The notes below the pieces were generated by a model. It was given only the letters and a program-made list of their open reading frames with translations. It did no database searches and was not told the DNA's origin. A stretch of DNA of 55,073 bases from Cytobacillus luteolus (GTDB taxonomy: Bacteria; Bacillota; Bacilli; Bacillales; Bacillaceae_L). Of this stretch, positions 10,708 through 20,853 are shown piece after piece (position 1 is the stretch's first letter; the number at the start of each line of letters is the position of its first letter). Location: positions 1-55,073 of the forward strand of contig NZ_JAGGKM010000010.1 of assembly GCF_017873715.1 (NCBI RefSeq). Direction: 5' to 3'. A program made the translations under genes and the position numbers.

Positions 10708-10770
10708 TTGGTTGATATACCCCTTTCATTCATGTTGTTGGTCTAATGAAGAAATGTACTAGTTCAAAAT

Positions 10771-11553
10771 CTATTTAGCCTTTTTCACTTCATTGTTTCT
10801 TTCAAAGATAAGCTGCAGACCCTTTAAGGTTAAAAATGGTTCAATATGATCTATTGCATTTGATTCCTTTGCTATAAGAGAAGCCATTCCTCCCGTAGCT
10901 ATAACTTTCGGCAAAACATTCGATTGTTCCTTCATTCTATTCACAATTCCTTCAACTTGACCTACATACCCGTATAGTATCCCCGCTTGCATCGCACTAA
11001 CCGTATTTTTCCCGATTATTTCATCTGGTTTTACGATTTCAATACGAGGTAGTTTCGCAGCCTTTGAATATAAAGCCTCTGTTGAAATTGCAATTCCTGG
11101 TGCGATTGCACCACCAATATATTGGTTATGTTCATTTATGTAACAATAGGTAGTAGCAGTTCCGAAATCAACTATGATTAGTGGCCCCCCAAATAAATGG
11201 ATTCCCGCTACCGCATTTACTATACGGTCTGCTCCTACTTCACGTGGATTATCATATTTAATGTTTAATCCTGTCTTAATTCCAGGACCAACAATCAGTG
11301 GCTTTAAACCAAAATATTTGTTACACATCTTTTCAAGTGAAAACATAATTGGAGGTACAACCGAGGAAATAATGATTCCTTTTATATCGCTAAATTCAAT
11401 ATCAACGTGGTCTAACAGTGATCTTACTATCATTCCATATTCATCTTCAGTGCGATTTCTATTTGTTTCAATTCGCCAATGATAGGTCAACTCGTTCTTT
11501 TCGTATATTCCTAAAGCAATACTTGAGTTTCCTACATCTAATGCAAATAACAT
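10771..11553 (-). CDS. coaX: type III pantothenate kinase
   Basis: 260 aa. It phosphorylates pantothenate, the first step of coenzyme A synthesis. ASKHA-fold signatures are visible: [12 protein letters not shown] at the N-terminus, [10 protein letters not shown] (about 106-115) and IVDFGTATT (about 128-136). The gene lies just downstream of the ftsH terminator with no clear promoter between, so read-through or a weak promoter must supply it. It corresponds to B. subtilis yacB. Confidence 0.97.
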   Translation of the reverse strand: MLFALDVGNSSIALGIYEKNELTYHWRIETNRNRTEDEYGMIVRSLLDHVDIEFSDIKGIIISSVVPPIMFSLEKMCNKYFGLKPLIVGPGIKTGLNIKYDNPREVGADRIVNAVAGIHLFGGPLIIVDFGTATTYCYINEHNQYIGGAIAPGIAISTEALYSKAAKLPRIEIVKPDEIIGKNTVSAMQAGILYGYVGQVEGIVNRMKEQSNVLPKVIATGGMASLIAKESNAIDHIEPFLTLKGLQLIFERNNEVKKAK

Positions 11554-11581
11554 GTTAACTCACCAGAGCCTTTCATTCTAT

Positions 11582-11619
11582 AAAAAAGGTGCCAAATACA
11601 ACAATGTGTATCCGACACC
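11582..11619 (-). terminator. ftsH terminator
   Basis: 13-bp stem with three G-U wobbles (11588-11600 and 11607-11619), followed on the minus strand by TTTTTT. It lies 13 bp after the ftsH stop. Confidence 0.85.
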
Positions 11620-11631
11620 CAGTAGAATTAA

Positions 11632-13563
11632 TTACTTTTCTTCTTCTGTATCATTTGCTTCATCTTTTTTAGAGTTGATATTTACCTTTACATCATCACT
11701 TGGTTTGGAAGTTTCTTCCGCTGCATATGGACGATCAGGTAATTTACCTTCCTCATATAGACTTTTAATTTGTTCAGCATCAAGTGTTTCAATTTCTAAC
11801 AATGTTTTAGCAACAAGCTCTAGCTTATCACGATTCTCTGTTAGAATAACCTTCGCTTTTTCGTAACATTCCTTAATTAAACTTTGAATTTCTAAGTCAA
11901 TTTGATGAGCTATAGCATCACTATAATTCTGCTCATTATGGATATCACGACCAAGGAACACTTGACCACCTTGTGGTTGACCAAATTGAAGTGGTCCAAG
12001 CTTTTCACTCATACCGTATTCTGTAACCATCTTACGGGCTATACCTGTTGCACGCTGGAAGTCATTATGTGCGCCTGTACTTGCTTCTCCAAATACTACT
12101 TCTTCAGCTACACGTCCACCAAGTAATCCCGTAATTTTATCAAGTAATTCTGGTTTTGTCATAAAATAACGATCTTCTCTTGGAAGCATAACAGCATAAC
12201 CACCAGCTTGACCACGAGGTACGATAGTTACTTTATGAACCATATCTGCTTCATCTAATACACAACCAATAATGGTGTGACCAGCTTCATGATATGCAAC
12301 AATATTTCTTTCCTTTTTAGAAATGACACGACTCTTCTTCGCAGGTCCTGCAATAACACGATCTGTTGCTTCGTCGATATCAGACATATCCACTTTCTTT
12401 TTGTTACGTCTTGCTGCGATTAGAGCAGCTTCGTTTAATAGGTTCTCTAAATCTGCTCCAGAGAAGCCTGGTGTACGAGCAGCAATCGCTTTAAGATTAA
12501 CAGATTCATCTAAAGGCTTACCTTGAGCATGTACTCCTAGAACAGCCTCTCTTCCTTTTAAGTCTGGACGATCAACTGTAATTTGTCTGTCAAAACGACC
12601 TGGACGTAAAAGGGCTGGGTCAAGAATATCCGGACGGTTTGTCGCTGCAATAATAATAATTCCTTCATTTGCACCGAATCCATCCATTTCAACGAGTAGT
12701 TGGTTTAGGGTTTGCTCACGTTCATCATGTCCTCCACCTAGACCAGCACCACGTTGTCGACCTACAGCATCGATTTCATCAATAAAGATTATACACGGGG
12801 CATTCTTTTTAGCATTTTCAAATAGGTCACGTACACGTGAAGCCCCTACTCCAACAAACATCTCTACAAAGTCCGAACCACTGATTGAGAAGAACGGAAC
12901 TCCTGCTTCACCAGCAACTGCACGTGCTAATAAAGTTTTACCAGTACCTGGAGGTCCTACAAGAAGGACACCCTTAGGAATTCTTGCACCAAGCTCGGAG
13001 AATTTGCGAGGATCCTTTAAGAATTCAACAACCTCAACAAGCTCTTGTTTCTCCTCATCGGCACCTGCTACATCTTTAAATTTAACCTTTTTCTTTTCTT
13101 CACTATAAAGCTTTGCTTTACTCTTACCAAAGTTCATTACCCTGCTACCGCCACCTTGAGCTTGGTTAAGCAGGAAGAAGAATAAGATAAAGATAATAAC
13201 AAAAGGAATTATGGAAGTGAAGAAGGTTACCCAACCACTTGTTTCTTCCGCTTGAAGTATCTTAATATCCGTATTTGCTGCAACAGCAGCATCAATACGT
13301 TCCATCACTCTTGGCATATTTGGAACATATGTAAGGAAGAACTGTTCAGCTTCATAGTTAGTCAATTGTCCACTTATCTCATACACCCCTCGTACAGGTT
13401 GCATAGATAGTGATTTGACATCACCATTTTCAAGATGAGTGATGAATTCATTGTAGTTCATTTCCTCTGTTTGCTGATTCGTTCCATTAAAAAAGCTAAC
13501 TACACCGATAATTACCAAAAATATAAGTAAATAAAAGATCGTATTTCGAAAAATCCGATTCAT
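11632..13563 (-). CDS. ftsH: ATP-dependent zinc metalloprotease FtsH
   Basis: 643 aa membrane-bound AAA+ protease that extracts and degrades membrane and some soluble proteins. Two transmembrane segments (about 7-24 and 112-131) flank an extracytoplasmic domain. The AAA domain has Walker A GPPGTGKT, Walker [12 protein letters not shown] and the SRH arginines. The protease domain carries the zinc site HEAGH, and the acidic C-terminus is typical. ATG follows AGGAGG. In B. subtilis it is needed for sporulation and stress responses. The upstream 139-bp gap holds only weak promoter candidates. Confidence 0.98.
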   Translation of the reverse strand: MNRIFRNTIFYLLIFLVIIGVVSFFNGTNQQTEEMNYNEFITHLENGDVKSLSMQPVRGVYEISGQLTNYEAEQFFLTYVPNMPRVMERIDAAVAANTDIKILQAEETSGWVTFFTSIIPFVIIFILFFFLLNQAQGGGSRVMNFGKSKAKLYSEEKKKVKFKDVAGADEEKQELVEVVEFLKDPRKFSELGARIPKGVLLVGPPGTGKTLLARAVAGEAGVPFFSISGSDFVEMFVGVGASRVRDLFENAKKNAPCIIFIDEIDAVGRQRGAGLGGGHDEREQTLNQLLVEMDGFGANEGIIIIAATNRPDILDPALLRPGRFDRQITVDRPDLKGREAVLGVHAQGKPLDESVNLKAIAARTPGFSGADLENLLNEAALIAARRNKKKVDMSDIDEATDRVIAGPAKKSRVISKKERNIVAYHEAGHTIIGCVLDEADMVHKVTIVPRGQAGGYAVMLPREDRYFMTKPELLDKITGLLGGRVAEEVVFGEASTGAHNDFQRATGIARKMVTEYGMSEKLGPLQFGQPQGGQVFLGRDIHNEQNYSDAIAHQIDLEIQSLIKECYEKAKVILTENRDKLELVAKTLLEIETLDAEQIKSLYEEGKLPDRPYAAEETSKPSDDVKVNINSKKDEANDTEEEK

Positions 13564-13702
13564 CCCTTACCTCCTCCCACGATGAACAAACTATAGTCAA
13601 TAGTATCATAGCGAATAGATTCATTACAACAAATAGCCCTTAACAAGTGCTATATATTTCCTTTACTGACAACTATTACCCCAGATGGAACCTGGAATAT
13701 AA

Positions 13703-14251
13703 TCATACTTCTTCAGTTGTATAGATATGTGGCTTTAATACACCGATATATGGTAAATTTCGATACTTTTCGATATAGTCTAGACCATATCCTACTACAA
13801 AAGCATCTGGTACTTGGAAGCCAACATAATCAGCCTCTATATCCGCTTTTCTTCCAGAAGGTTTATCTAATAAGGTAACAATTTTGATTGATTTTGCCTT
13901 TCTGTGTCTGAAAAGCTCTACCAAGTTACTCAATGTTAACCCACTATCGATAATATCTTCGATAATTAAGATATCTCGCCCCTCCACTGAAGTGTCTAAA
14001 TCCTTTAGGATTTTAACTTGTCCAGATGAAACAGTTAAGTGGCCATAGCTGGAAACATCCATGAAATCGATTTCCAAATATGTATCAATTCGTTTTAATA
14101 AGTCCGCCATAAATGGCATAGCACCTTTTAAAACACCAATTGCTAACGGAAAACGATCTCTATAATCTTCCGTTAAAGTCATACCTAACTCTTTTACTTT
14201 TTCTTGTATTTCTTCCTCGGTAATCAGAACTTTCTCAATATCTTGCTTCAT
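13703..14251 (-). CDS. hprT: hypoxanthine-guanine phosphoribosyltransferase
   Basis: 182 aa. It salvages hypoxanthine and guanine with PRPP to IMP and GMP. The PRPP-binding motif [14 protein letters not shown] (about residues 92-105) is intact, and [18 protein letters not shown] near the C-terminus fits the family. The start overlaps the tilS stop in an ATGA-type junction, so the two are translationally coupled. The tilS-hprT-ftsH order is conserved in Bacillus. Confidence 0.97.
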   Translation of the reverse strand: MKQDIEKVLITEEEIQEKVKELGMTLTEDYRDRFPLAIGVLKGAMPFMADLLKRIDTYLEIDFMDVSSYGHLTVSSGQVKILKDLDTSVEGRDILIIEDIIDSGLTLSNLVELFRHRKAKSIKIVTLLDKPSGRKADIEADYVGFQVPDAFVVGYGLDYIEKYRNLPYIGVLKPHIYTTEEV

Positions 14252-15660
14252 TCTACTTTGCCCCCTAGACGTTGGTTGCCCTTATGTTGTAGTAATATGT
14301 ACCTTCCTTTTGATCGATCAGTGGCTTCATAGGTTGATTTTTTTAAGCCTGGTAACCAGATAATATCTCCAGTACCATTTTCTATAATCGGCCAAATGTC
14401 CCTATCCTTCATGGGAATTTTACGGTCAATAAAAATATCTTTTACCTTTTTCCTTCCCTTCATGCCTTTTAATGTCATTTTGTCACCAATCTCCCTATTT
14501 CTTACCTTTAAGGGAAATGACAGAGTGTCAGGGTCAATAATAAAATAGTTGTTACCTGTTTTATCACTAGGATAGTGTTCCCAAACCTCTGTAATTATTA
14601 CCCCTCCACCTGGAAGGATACTTTGGCCTGGTCCATCTATCGTAAAACAAAAGGAGCTATTTTTCATTTCATGAAAGGTAAATAAACAATCGTCATATGA
14701 ACGTTCTACTCGTAAATGATTCGGAAAGTGTAATGTTCCAGATGAACGATTGCCAGAAAGAAGGGTTAATAAACTTTCAATATGTATGTTAGAAAGAGTC
14801 GAAGGTATCTCTCCATAAAGATAGTTTAATATTAGTTGAATACCACGCCTTTGTAAAGGATTAGGCATGTTCATGAAACTACTGATCTTAAGGTTTATTT
14901 CGTCTACTCCAATCCTTCTAATTACTGTATTCATTTTGTCCACGGTTAATTCCTGAAGATATTTTTCATCCTCTAGTAAGGCTTCACTAAATTGCTGAAA
15001 TCTCTCATGTACATTTCTGTTTTCTTCTTTTAAAAAGGGAAGAATCGTATGTCTATAGCGATTTCGTGTATATGTAGCCTTTTCATTACTAGGATCGATT
15101 CTTGGCTGTAAGTTATTTTTAAAGCAGTACTCCTCTATCATTTCTTTAGTAACTGCCAAAAAGGGACGAATGATATATCCATTAGAAAAGGCTCTCTTTG
15201 CTTTGATACCAGCCTGCCCTTCCCATGTACTTCCTCTTACAAGTCGCATAAGAATCGTTTCAATTTGATCATCACCATGATGGCCAAGTGCTATATATTG
15301 AGCCTGATGCTTTTCCATCATTTGTTTAAAGTAAGTAAATCGACATTCTCTTGCTGCAACTTGAGCACTAACACCATGGCTATTCTGATGGGATGAAACA
15401 TCAATTTGAACACCCTCAAATGGTATATCATGGGCTTCACAAATTTTTTTCACAAAGTTCATATCTTCTTCTGACTGTTTCCCTCTGAACATATGGTCAA
15501 CATGAGCGGCAATTATATGTACGTTCCAGATTGTCCGATGGTTCCAAAGAAAGTGTAAAAGAGCCAAAGAATCCGGCCCACCTGAAACACCAACTATGAT
15601 TTTGGTATTTTTTTCTAGTAGTTGGTGTTTATTAATAAAGTCGTTGACTTGTTGTAACAT
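14248..15660 (-). CDS. tilS: tRNA(Ile)-lysidine synthase
   Basis: 470 aa. It converts C34 of the CAU-anticodon tRNA-Ile to lysidine so that AUA is read as isoleucine. The PP-loop SGGPDS (residues 26-31) binds ATP, followed by the N-type ATPase domain with [10 protein letters not shown] and [14 protein letters not shown]. The C-terminal substrate domains contain [14 protein letters not shown]. The gene overlaps hprT by 4 bp. The preceding 260-bp gap contains a structured repeat and separates it from yabT. Confidence 0.97.
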   Translation of the reverse strand: MLQQVNDFINKHQLLEKNTKIIVGVSGGPDSLALLHFLWNHRTIWNVHIIAAHVDHMFRGKQSEEDMNFVKKICEAHDIPFEGVQIDVSSHQNSHGVSAQVAARECRFTYFKQMMEKHQAQYIALGHHGDDQIETILMRLVRGSTWEGQAGIKAKRAFSNGYIIRPFLAVTKEMIEEYCFKNNLQPRIDPSNEKATYTRNRYRHTILPFLKEENRNVHERFQQFSEALLEDEKYLQELTVDKMNTVIRRIGVDEINLKISSFMNMPNPLQRRGIQLILNYLYGEIPSTLSNIHIESLLTLLSGNRSSGTLHFPNHLRVERSYDDCLFTFHEMKNSSFCFTIDGPGQSILPGGGVIITEVWEHYPSDKTGNNYFIIDPDTLSFPLKVRNREIGDKMTLKGMKGRKKVKDIFIDRKIPMKDRDIWPIIENGTGDIIWLPGLKKSTYEATDRSKGRYILLQHKGNQRLGGKVE

Positions 15661-15779
15661 TACCTTTTCATCCCTCTATAAAGTAGTCGTAATGTGTTTA
15701 TCGTATCATTACTATTTCTACTTAACAAAGTAATCCTGCTCTTTTGTCAAAGATTATAGTTTTTCACTTTAAATATTGA

Positions 15780-15910
15780 CCGTTCCTTTTCGCTGCAGAC
15801 ACTTGCTTTCCGCGGGGAGGAAGTCGAGCCTCCTCGGCGCTAACGCCTGTGGGGTCTCGACCTTTCCTCAACTTCTGAGCAGGAGTCAAGTGTCTTTCGC
15901 TCCAATCCAC
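15780..15910. repeat. structured intergenic repeat, copy A
   Basis: 131-bp element, matched by copy B at 40118-40247. It folds as nested inverted repeats: GACACTTG/CAAGTGTC (outer), GTCGAG/CTCGAC (middle), and GGCG-loop-CGCC (inner). Copy B carries compensating changes in the outer and inner stems, so the fold, not just the sequence, is kept. I recognise this type of GC-richer intergenic repeat from Bacillaceae genomes, but its function is not known to me. It lies between yabT and tilS. Confidence 0.75.
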
Positions 15911-15921
15911 GCTTAACTTAT

Positions 15922-16935
15922 CTATAGGATTTGACCATAAATATAGAGGACATAAGCCAACGAGACAAATAATATAATTAGAACCGTCTCCACAAAACCA
16001 CCTTTGGTTTTCTGAGGAACAGGCTTCTTACTAATTACTGTTCCATTTCTACTAACTGGCTTACTTTGTTTTTTGACTTGGTGCCGATTGCTTCTTGTCG
16101 GAGGCTGATCTGGTTGAACAATTTTTTGACTTAGGTGAAGAATCATATCATTTCTCATCTCAGCAGCGCTTTGATATCGTCCATGAAGTGCATTATTTAA
16201 TACTTTTTCATATTTACGTAGCATGGCATTTGTTCGAATGACATTCTTTAATTGTTCTTTTGCATCTGTTGTTTTGGAAAAACGTTTTGGAAAGGCGGCG
16301 TTTATCATGATCATGGCAACTGCAAATAAATCATAGGTTGGTTCAGCCTTTCGTGTACCCATTCCCCAATAACCTCGATCAAAGAACTCTGTAAACTCTT
16401 TTATCGCTCTACCATTAATCGTCGTACCGCCTACATCAATGCATCTTATTTTGGGTGTAGGGCCAGTAACGATTAGATTATCAGGCTTTAAATCTCCAAA
16501 GACCCAACCTTCCTGATGAAGTCTGTCCAAGTCTGCTAACAATTGTAAACATAAAACGCCTGTCCATTCATTCCCCTTTTTCTGAATGAAATCTAAGAAA
16601 CTCTCACCTTTTATATACTCCATTACATAAAATGAGATTGCTTTTGGAAAGCCTGGACGCACCCAGTCATCTACATCTAATAAAGAAGGTCCGAGGGCAG
16701 ACCCCTGGACCTTTGAAAAATGCTTTAACACATTTACTTCAGAAGTAATTGACGTACTACTCTCACTGATTTTCAAAGCTACATTGCCCTTAGAACCCTC
16801 GGCCAAATATACAAAACCAGTAGCGCCATAACCAAGAGGCTGAATGATTTTATAAGAATGTTTATGCCACTTCCCTGTTATATAGGTTCCTGGCTGAACT
16901 TTACATACCTGACTCTTCGAAGTATTGTTCATCAC
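15922..16935 (-). CDS. yabT: sporulation serine/threonine protein kinase YabT (PrkD)
   Basis: 337 aa Hanks-type kinase with a single C-terminal membrane segment (about residues 311-333). The glycine loop GYGATGFVYLAEG and the ATP lysine in VALKI are present. The catalytic loop reads FGDLKPDNLIV and the metal motif is DVG instead of DFG. There is no extracytoplasmic sensor domain, as in B. subtilis YabT, a forespore kinase reported to phosphorylate RecA and to respond to DNA. The gene overlaps yabS by 35 bp; the start has only a weak ribosome site (GGAG, 14 nt away). Confidence 0.92.
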   Translation of the reverse strand: MMNNTSKSQVCKVQPGTYITGKWHKHSYKIIQPLGYGATGFVYLAEGSKGNVALKISESSTSITSEVNVLKHFSKVQGSALGPSLLDVDDWVRPGFPKAISFYVMEYIKGESFLDFIQKKGNEWTGVLCLQLLADLDRLHQEGWVFGDLKPDNLIVTGPTPKIRCIDVGGTTINGRAIKEFTEFFDRGYWGMGTRKAEPTYDLFAVAMIMINAAFPKRFSKTTDAKEQLKNVIRTNAMLRKYEKVLNNALHGRYQSAAEMRNDMILHLSQKIVQPDQPPTRSNRHQVKKQSKPVSRNGTVISKKPVPQKTKGGFVETVLIILFVSLAYVLYIYGQIL

Positions 16936-17638
16936 GAGTAATCAAGCTCCTTAACGAACGCTTTTTCTTAAAGTAAGTAAGAGCCTCTCTAATAGCCGGA
17001 CCTGTTGGAGTAATCCCTCCTGTTGTCAGTTTTGGGAAAATACTCGTCAACGATTCGAGCTTAGGCGTCCAATCTAGCACTTTTTCGACATCATTCCTTT
17101 TCCCAGGAAATACGAAAACGCCAAAACGATTTTCACCCATTCTTGCATTTAAACTTAAAGATAGGTCAAGTAATGCTTCTTTTACTGTTGGAAGCTTATG
17201 TTTCATGCTGGCACTCGTGTCGACAAGAACAAGAACTTCTAATTCGACAGTCTCACCAAGCTCATCCACTACTTCCATAACCTCTCCTCTTTTTTCAGGA
17301 GGCAGGTCCTCCATAGAGCTTTGAGAGCCTAAAATTTGTTGAAGTTCTTTATTAATAACTCCTTGTAGAGTTTGTGTCATCGCTTGTCTTGTCACCATTT
17401 GAACAGTATGTGAAAGTTGCTGGGCATAGACAACCTGGTGAACACCACCACTTGCTGCTGCAATACTTTCTATTTCCTGCATACCTTGTTCATCTATTGT
17501 ATCTTGATCCATAACTCCAATTACATTAACAGTAATACCTTGTTCTTTCGCTAATGCAGACATTGCCACTGGGTCTTCACCCTGATTTGAGCAACCATCT
17601 GTAATTAATAGAATTTGTTTTAAAGTCCCTTTCCTCAT
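16901..17638 (-). CDS. yabS: VWFA-domain protein YabS
   Basis: 245 aa. A von Willebrand factor A fold is indicated by a MIDAS-like LVLVDTSASMKHKL (about residues 136-149), with an earlier half beginning LLITDGCSNQGED, so it may contain two related halves. No signal peptide or membrane segment is seen. It lies between spoIIE and the kinase gene yabT, overlapping the latter, which suggests joint expression during sporulation. Its molecular role is unknown. AGGAGG sits 9 nt before the ATG. Confidence 0.88.
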   Translation of the reverse strand: MRKGTLKQILLITDGCSNQGEDPVAMSALAKEQGITVNVIGVMDQDTIDEQGMQEIESIAAASGGVHQVVYAQQLSHTVQMVTRQAMTQTLQGVINKELQQILGSQSSMEDLPPEKRGEVMEVVDELGETVELEVLVLVDTSASMKHKLPTVKEALLDLSLSLNARMGENRFGVFVFPGKRNDVEKVLDWTPKLESLTSIFPKLTTGGITPTGPAIREALTYFKKKRSLRSLITRDEQYFEESGM

Positions 17639-17764
17639 GTTTCATCCCCTCCTACTAGATTTAGTATCAGCATTGACGGAACGAAACTTTTTTAAACCCA
17701 ACATCAGCCTTATTTTATGTTTATTTATAATATTCAATAGAATACTAGTTAGCACTTTCCTATT

Positions 17765-20242
17765 TTATTGAGCTTTTTTTCGATATGAATACGAAGGAAT
17801 AGCAGCCCACTTTGGAATATTCCTCTTTATCTGTGTGACGACAACTGTCATATCATCTTGAATATTTCCAGCTCTTGTACGAATTACTTCTTCCATTAAG
17901 ATGTCTGCAATTTCTTGTGGATCTTTCGAATCTATTTCACTGATTTTTCGTTTCATCCACATATCATAATTTTCAACATGCCTTGGGCCTTCAAAGACAC
18001 CATCGCTCATCATAATTAGAAAGTCTCCTGCTTTTAATTGTTCACTTACAACATCCACTTCAAACTCTTGAATAATACCCATCGGTAAATTACTAGCTTG
18101 TATTCTTATGATCTTTTCTCCACGTTTTACATAGCTAGGTGTTGAGCCGATCTTCAAGAATTTTGCAGAAGCATCCTGTAAATCTATCATAGCCAAATCT
18201 AATGTTGAAAATATTTCATCTGTAGTGCGTAGTGATAAAATTGAATTCACTGACTTAATTGCAACTTTCTCTTCAATTCCTGACTTAAGTATTTTTTGTA
18301 AAAGCTGAAGGGTTTCATTGCTTTCGTGATGAGCTCTGACTCCGTTACCCATGCCATCACTAATTGCTACTGCATATTTGCCAACCCCGAGTTCTATAGT
18401 TGAATAACAATCGCCAGATACTAGCCCTCCACCTTTTGCTGCATGAGCTACACCTGTCTCAATAACAAATGCTTTAACCGAGCCAAATGAAACATGACAA
18501 TATCCATTAGGATAGGCTGAGCATTCTTCTTTTTTCACCGAAATAGTCTCTCCTAAAATATCTGAAAGCATAGGAGCAATGATTTTTTCACTTTCCCCGC
18601 TTGCATTACAATATGGAATACTCATTTCGATATCAACATTCCCTTGTTCCAAGTTATAAATTTCAACATGTCCTATTTCAATTCCAAAGGCTTGTAACGA
18701 TTCTAGGATTTGCTCTTCTTGTAGATGGTGATTCTCACGTTCTCTTTGGATCTCCTTGGCAAAATCACCCATAACCTGCGAAACTCCTAAGAGCTGGTCC
18801 GCAACTAATCTTCTGCTTTCTAGAACTTGCTTTTTTAACTTTTGATTAGCTTGATAGTGTGAAAATTCTTTTCCAATTGCATCAATTACTTTTTTTGACT
18901 TAACACAATGCTTGTCCCATTCTCGATTCAATTGATGATTATGCACCATCGAATTATCATCAATTTCATGCATAATCTTCTTCATATAATCATATGTTGT
19001 AGTAAAGTTTTTCGACCAGCATTGTTCCTTCTTGAAACAAGTTTGACACGTTTTCTCTGTTACATTACTTAAAAAGTAATCTATCTCTCGATCTTGGTCT
19101 TCCTCTTCAATAGGAAGTCCATAGTTTGAGAAACTATTAGAAAGGGCTTGAAACACATTTGAGAACTGAGAAACTCTATTTGCCGTAACATCTCTTATTT
19201 TTCGTAAATATTGTTGTTGTTCTGCTGAATGTTCAGAAGTTCCCGGGATAAACTTTGCTAGATTACTTGTAATAATTTGTGGTGTAACCAAGAATAATGC
19301 AATGGCTATAAGGGATTCATATAATGTTGCAAGCAGCTGATTAGACCCCTCACCATATAAGCCAATTAATAGAGTACCGATAATTAGGCCGATTGAGACA
19401 CCAACCTTTTTCCCGTCCTTTAGCAATCCACCAAGTAATCCTGAGAAAGCTAGTAAACTCATCTGATATAAACTAGCAACATTCGCTAAACTTAGCACTA
19501 AGCCAGTGACAACACCTACCGTTGATCCGGTTGTCGCACCAGCAACAAATGCAAATAATAAAACTAAATACCTTGAAAGAATATGTTCAACCGATAAATC
19601 GTATATAGACCAACCAATTGTGCCTGTCATAACAGAAGCTATTAATATGATAATGCATATAACCTCTTCTGTTTTCAACGTTTGATGTCGTTTCCTAACA
19701 GTTAATAGAGGCACACTTTGTAGAAAAATAAGAGTTAATATAAACCCAAGACCTGCTTCAACAACTGAAAGCATTCCATCATATAATGTTAGCTCACCCT
19801 GTGTAAGGTAGACAATTGATGTTTTGGTAAGTAGAGAAGCAATTAGTACAAGGAAAGGCAATGCCTTAACAGATTCAAATTTTAATCTCTTCGAAATCTT
19901 ATGACATAAAGTAAACAATACGATAGATCCGAATACGTACATGGTGGCATTTACAGATAACGTCATAGAACCTGCTAGTAATGCAAGCATCGCTAGTCCT
20001 GCGCGGTCCTTTCGTATTAACAATACTGCAGCGAAGAATGGTAATGCAAATGGCGTAATTTTGGCAAGGATCAAAGCTCGTCCAAGTAAAAAGCCGACCA
20101 AAATAATGAGTAACCCTTTGTGTAATAGCAAGTGACGTATCATCGATTGTAGGCGGCTAAACCAACGAGACAATGCGTATTGAGACTTTTCGAAATTAAC
20201 TTCCCCAACTGGCTCAATGAGGTTCCTTTCAATTTTCTCCAT
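17765..20242 (-). CDS. spoIIE: stage II sporulation protein E (PP2C phosphatase)
   Basis: 825 aa. This integral membrane phosphatase dephosphorylates SpoIIAA-P, activating SigF in the forespore, and also acts at the polar septum with FtsZ. The N-terminal third (to about 330) is a bundle of roughly ten hydrophobic segments. A linker region with CQTCFKKEQCW follows. The C-terminal PP2C domain has AISDGMGNG and MMSDGVFEG metal-binding aspartates. ATG 20242 has GGGGAG 11 nt upstream; the reading frame extends further up without a ribosome site. The promoter has the 21-bp spacing known for Spo0A-activated spoIIE. Confidence 0.97.
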   Translation of the reverse strand: MEKIERNLIEPVGEVNFEKSQYALSRWFSRLQSMIRHLLLHKGLLIILVGFLLGRALILAKITPFALPFFAAVLLIRKDRAGLAMLALLAGSMTLSVNATMYVFGSIVLFTLCHKISKRLKFESVKALPFLVLIASLLTKTSIVYLTQGELTLYDGMLSVVEAGLGFILTLIFLQSVPLLTVRKRHQTLKTEEVICIIILIASVMTGTIGWSIYDLSVEHILSRYLVLLFAFVAGATTGSTVGVVTGLVLSLANVASLYQMSLLAFSGLLGGLLKDGKKVGVSIGLIIGTLLIGLYGEGSNQLLATLYESLIAIALFLVTPQIITSNLAKFIPGTSEHSAEQQQYLRKIRDVTANRVSQFSNVFQALSNSFSNYGLPIEEEDQDREIDYFLSNVTEKTCQTCFKKEQCWSKNFTTTYDYMKKIMHEIDDNSMVHNHQLNREWDKHCVKSKKVIDAIGKEFSHYQANQKLKKQVLESRRLVADQLLGVSQVMGDFAKEIQRERENHHLQEEQILESLQAFGIEIGHVEIYNLEQGNVDIEMSIPYCNASGESEKIIAPMLSDILGETISVKKEECSAYPNGYCHVSFGSVKAFVIETGVAHAAKGGGLVSGDCYSTIELGVGKYAVAISDGMGNGVRAHHESNETLQLLQKILKSGIEEKVAIKSVNSILSLRTTDEIFSTLDLAMIDLQDASAKFLKIGSTPSYVKRGEKIIRIQASNLPMGIIQEFEVDVVSEQLKAGDFLIMMSDGVFEGPRHVENYDMWMKRKISEIDSKDPQEIADILMEEVIRTRAGNIQDDMTVVVTQIKRNIPKWAAIPSYSYRKKAQ

Positions 20243-20278
20243 TTTAAAACACTCCCCGTATTTTAATAGTTGATTGTT

Positions 20279-20311
20279 ATTATACAAGGGAATATTTTAG
20301 GAATTTGTCAA
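20279..20311 (-). promoter_or_regulatory. spoIIE promoter, SigA hexamers with 21-bp spacing
   Basis: Minus strand TTGACA (20311-20306) and TATAAT (20284-20279) are both perfect but 21 bp apart. This matches the B. subtilis spoIIE promoter, which needs Spo0A-P. TGTC-type sequences resembling Spo0A boxes lie at and just above the -35 (20304-20324). Confidence 0.85.
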
Positions 20312-20353
20312 AACAACAAGACAAAAACACAAAACCATTCGACTTCTTTCTAG

Positions 20354-20583
20354 GAAACCTTCTATAAGAATACACAATCTGTTGAAAAACACAGATTTTT
20401 TAGCGGAAGTCCACGAAAAGCGAAAGTGCCCGGTTAGCGACGTATGGGCTGAATCAATCCGCATGAGATAAAGGTAATACGGAGAGCGCTAGCGATCCGA
20501 TGAAGACTTATCGTAAAGAGGAGAGACGAAGATCCATAGGCGCTGGGCACTATAGCTAGACATTATGAAATGCGGAAGGTTTC
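20354..20583. repeat. 230-bp inverted-repeat-bounded intergenic element
   Basis: The ends are a perfect 9-bp inverted repeat, GAAACCTTC (20354-20362) and GAAGGTTTC (20575-20583). Inside are a hairpin with a T-run on the plus strand (20376-20382 and 20391-20397) and a long-range pair AGTGCCC/GGGCACT (20425-20431 and 20545-20551) extended by AGCG/CGCT. No convincing reading frame. It fills most of the 360-bp gap between spoIIE and the tRNA genes. It could be a MITE-like element or a structured RNA. Confidence 0.6.
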
Positions 20584-20604
20584 TTCATATGTAACAAAAC
20601 AACA

Positions 20605-20640
20605 CAAAAAAAGCTAGTCTCTTAGGAGACTAGCTTTTTT
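20605..20640 (-). terminator. terminator of the tRNA unit
   Basis: AAGCTAGTCTC (20611-20621) pairs with GAGACTAGCTT (20626-20636) around a 4-nt loop. A/T runs on both sides would let it work in both directions; on the minus strand it follows tRNA-Glu. Confidence 0.9.
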
Positions 20641-20648
20641 CTTAGTGA

Positions 20649-20720
20649 TGACCCATACGGGATTCGAACCCGTGTTACCGCCGTGAAAGGGCGGTGTCTT
20701 AACCGCTTGACCAATGGGCC
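20649..20720 (-). tRNA. tRNA-Glu (anticodon TTC)
   Basis: 72 nt cloverleaf on the minus strand. The acceptor GGCCCAT pairs with ATGGGTC, anticodon loop CTTTCAC gives TTC, and the T-arm is CGGGTTCGAATCCCG. The next bases after A73 are TCA, so the terminal CCA is not encoded. It lies 18 bp downstream of tRNA-Met, the same pair as between yabR and spoIIE in B. subtilis. Confidence 0.96.
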
Positions 20721-20738
20721 GGAATATTTTTCTTAAAA

Positions 20739-20815
20739 TGGTAGCGGCGGAGGGAGTCGAACCCACGACCTCACGGGTATGAACCGTACGCTCTAGCCAG
20801 CTGAGCTACACCGCC
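20739..20815 (-). tRNA. tRNA-Met (anticodon CAT)
   Basis: 77 nt including an encoded CCA. Acceptor GGCGGTG/CGCCGCT, anticodon loop TTCATAC. The T-stem GTGGG/CCCTC has one T-T mismatch at the second pair. The sequence resembles the elongator tRNA-Met of the B. subtilis yabR-spoIIE interval; a CAT anticodon could also mean tRNA-Ile2, which is less likely here. Confidence 0.94.
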
Positions 20816-20853
20816 ATAGTAAGAAAATCTAAATCTAAATAAGCACAAGATAA

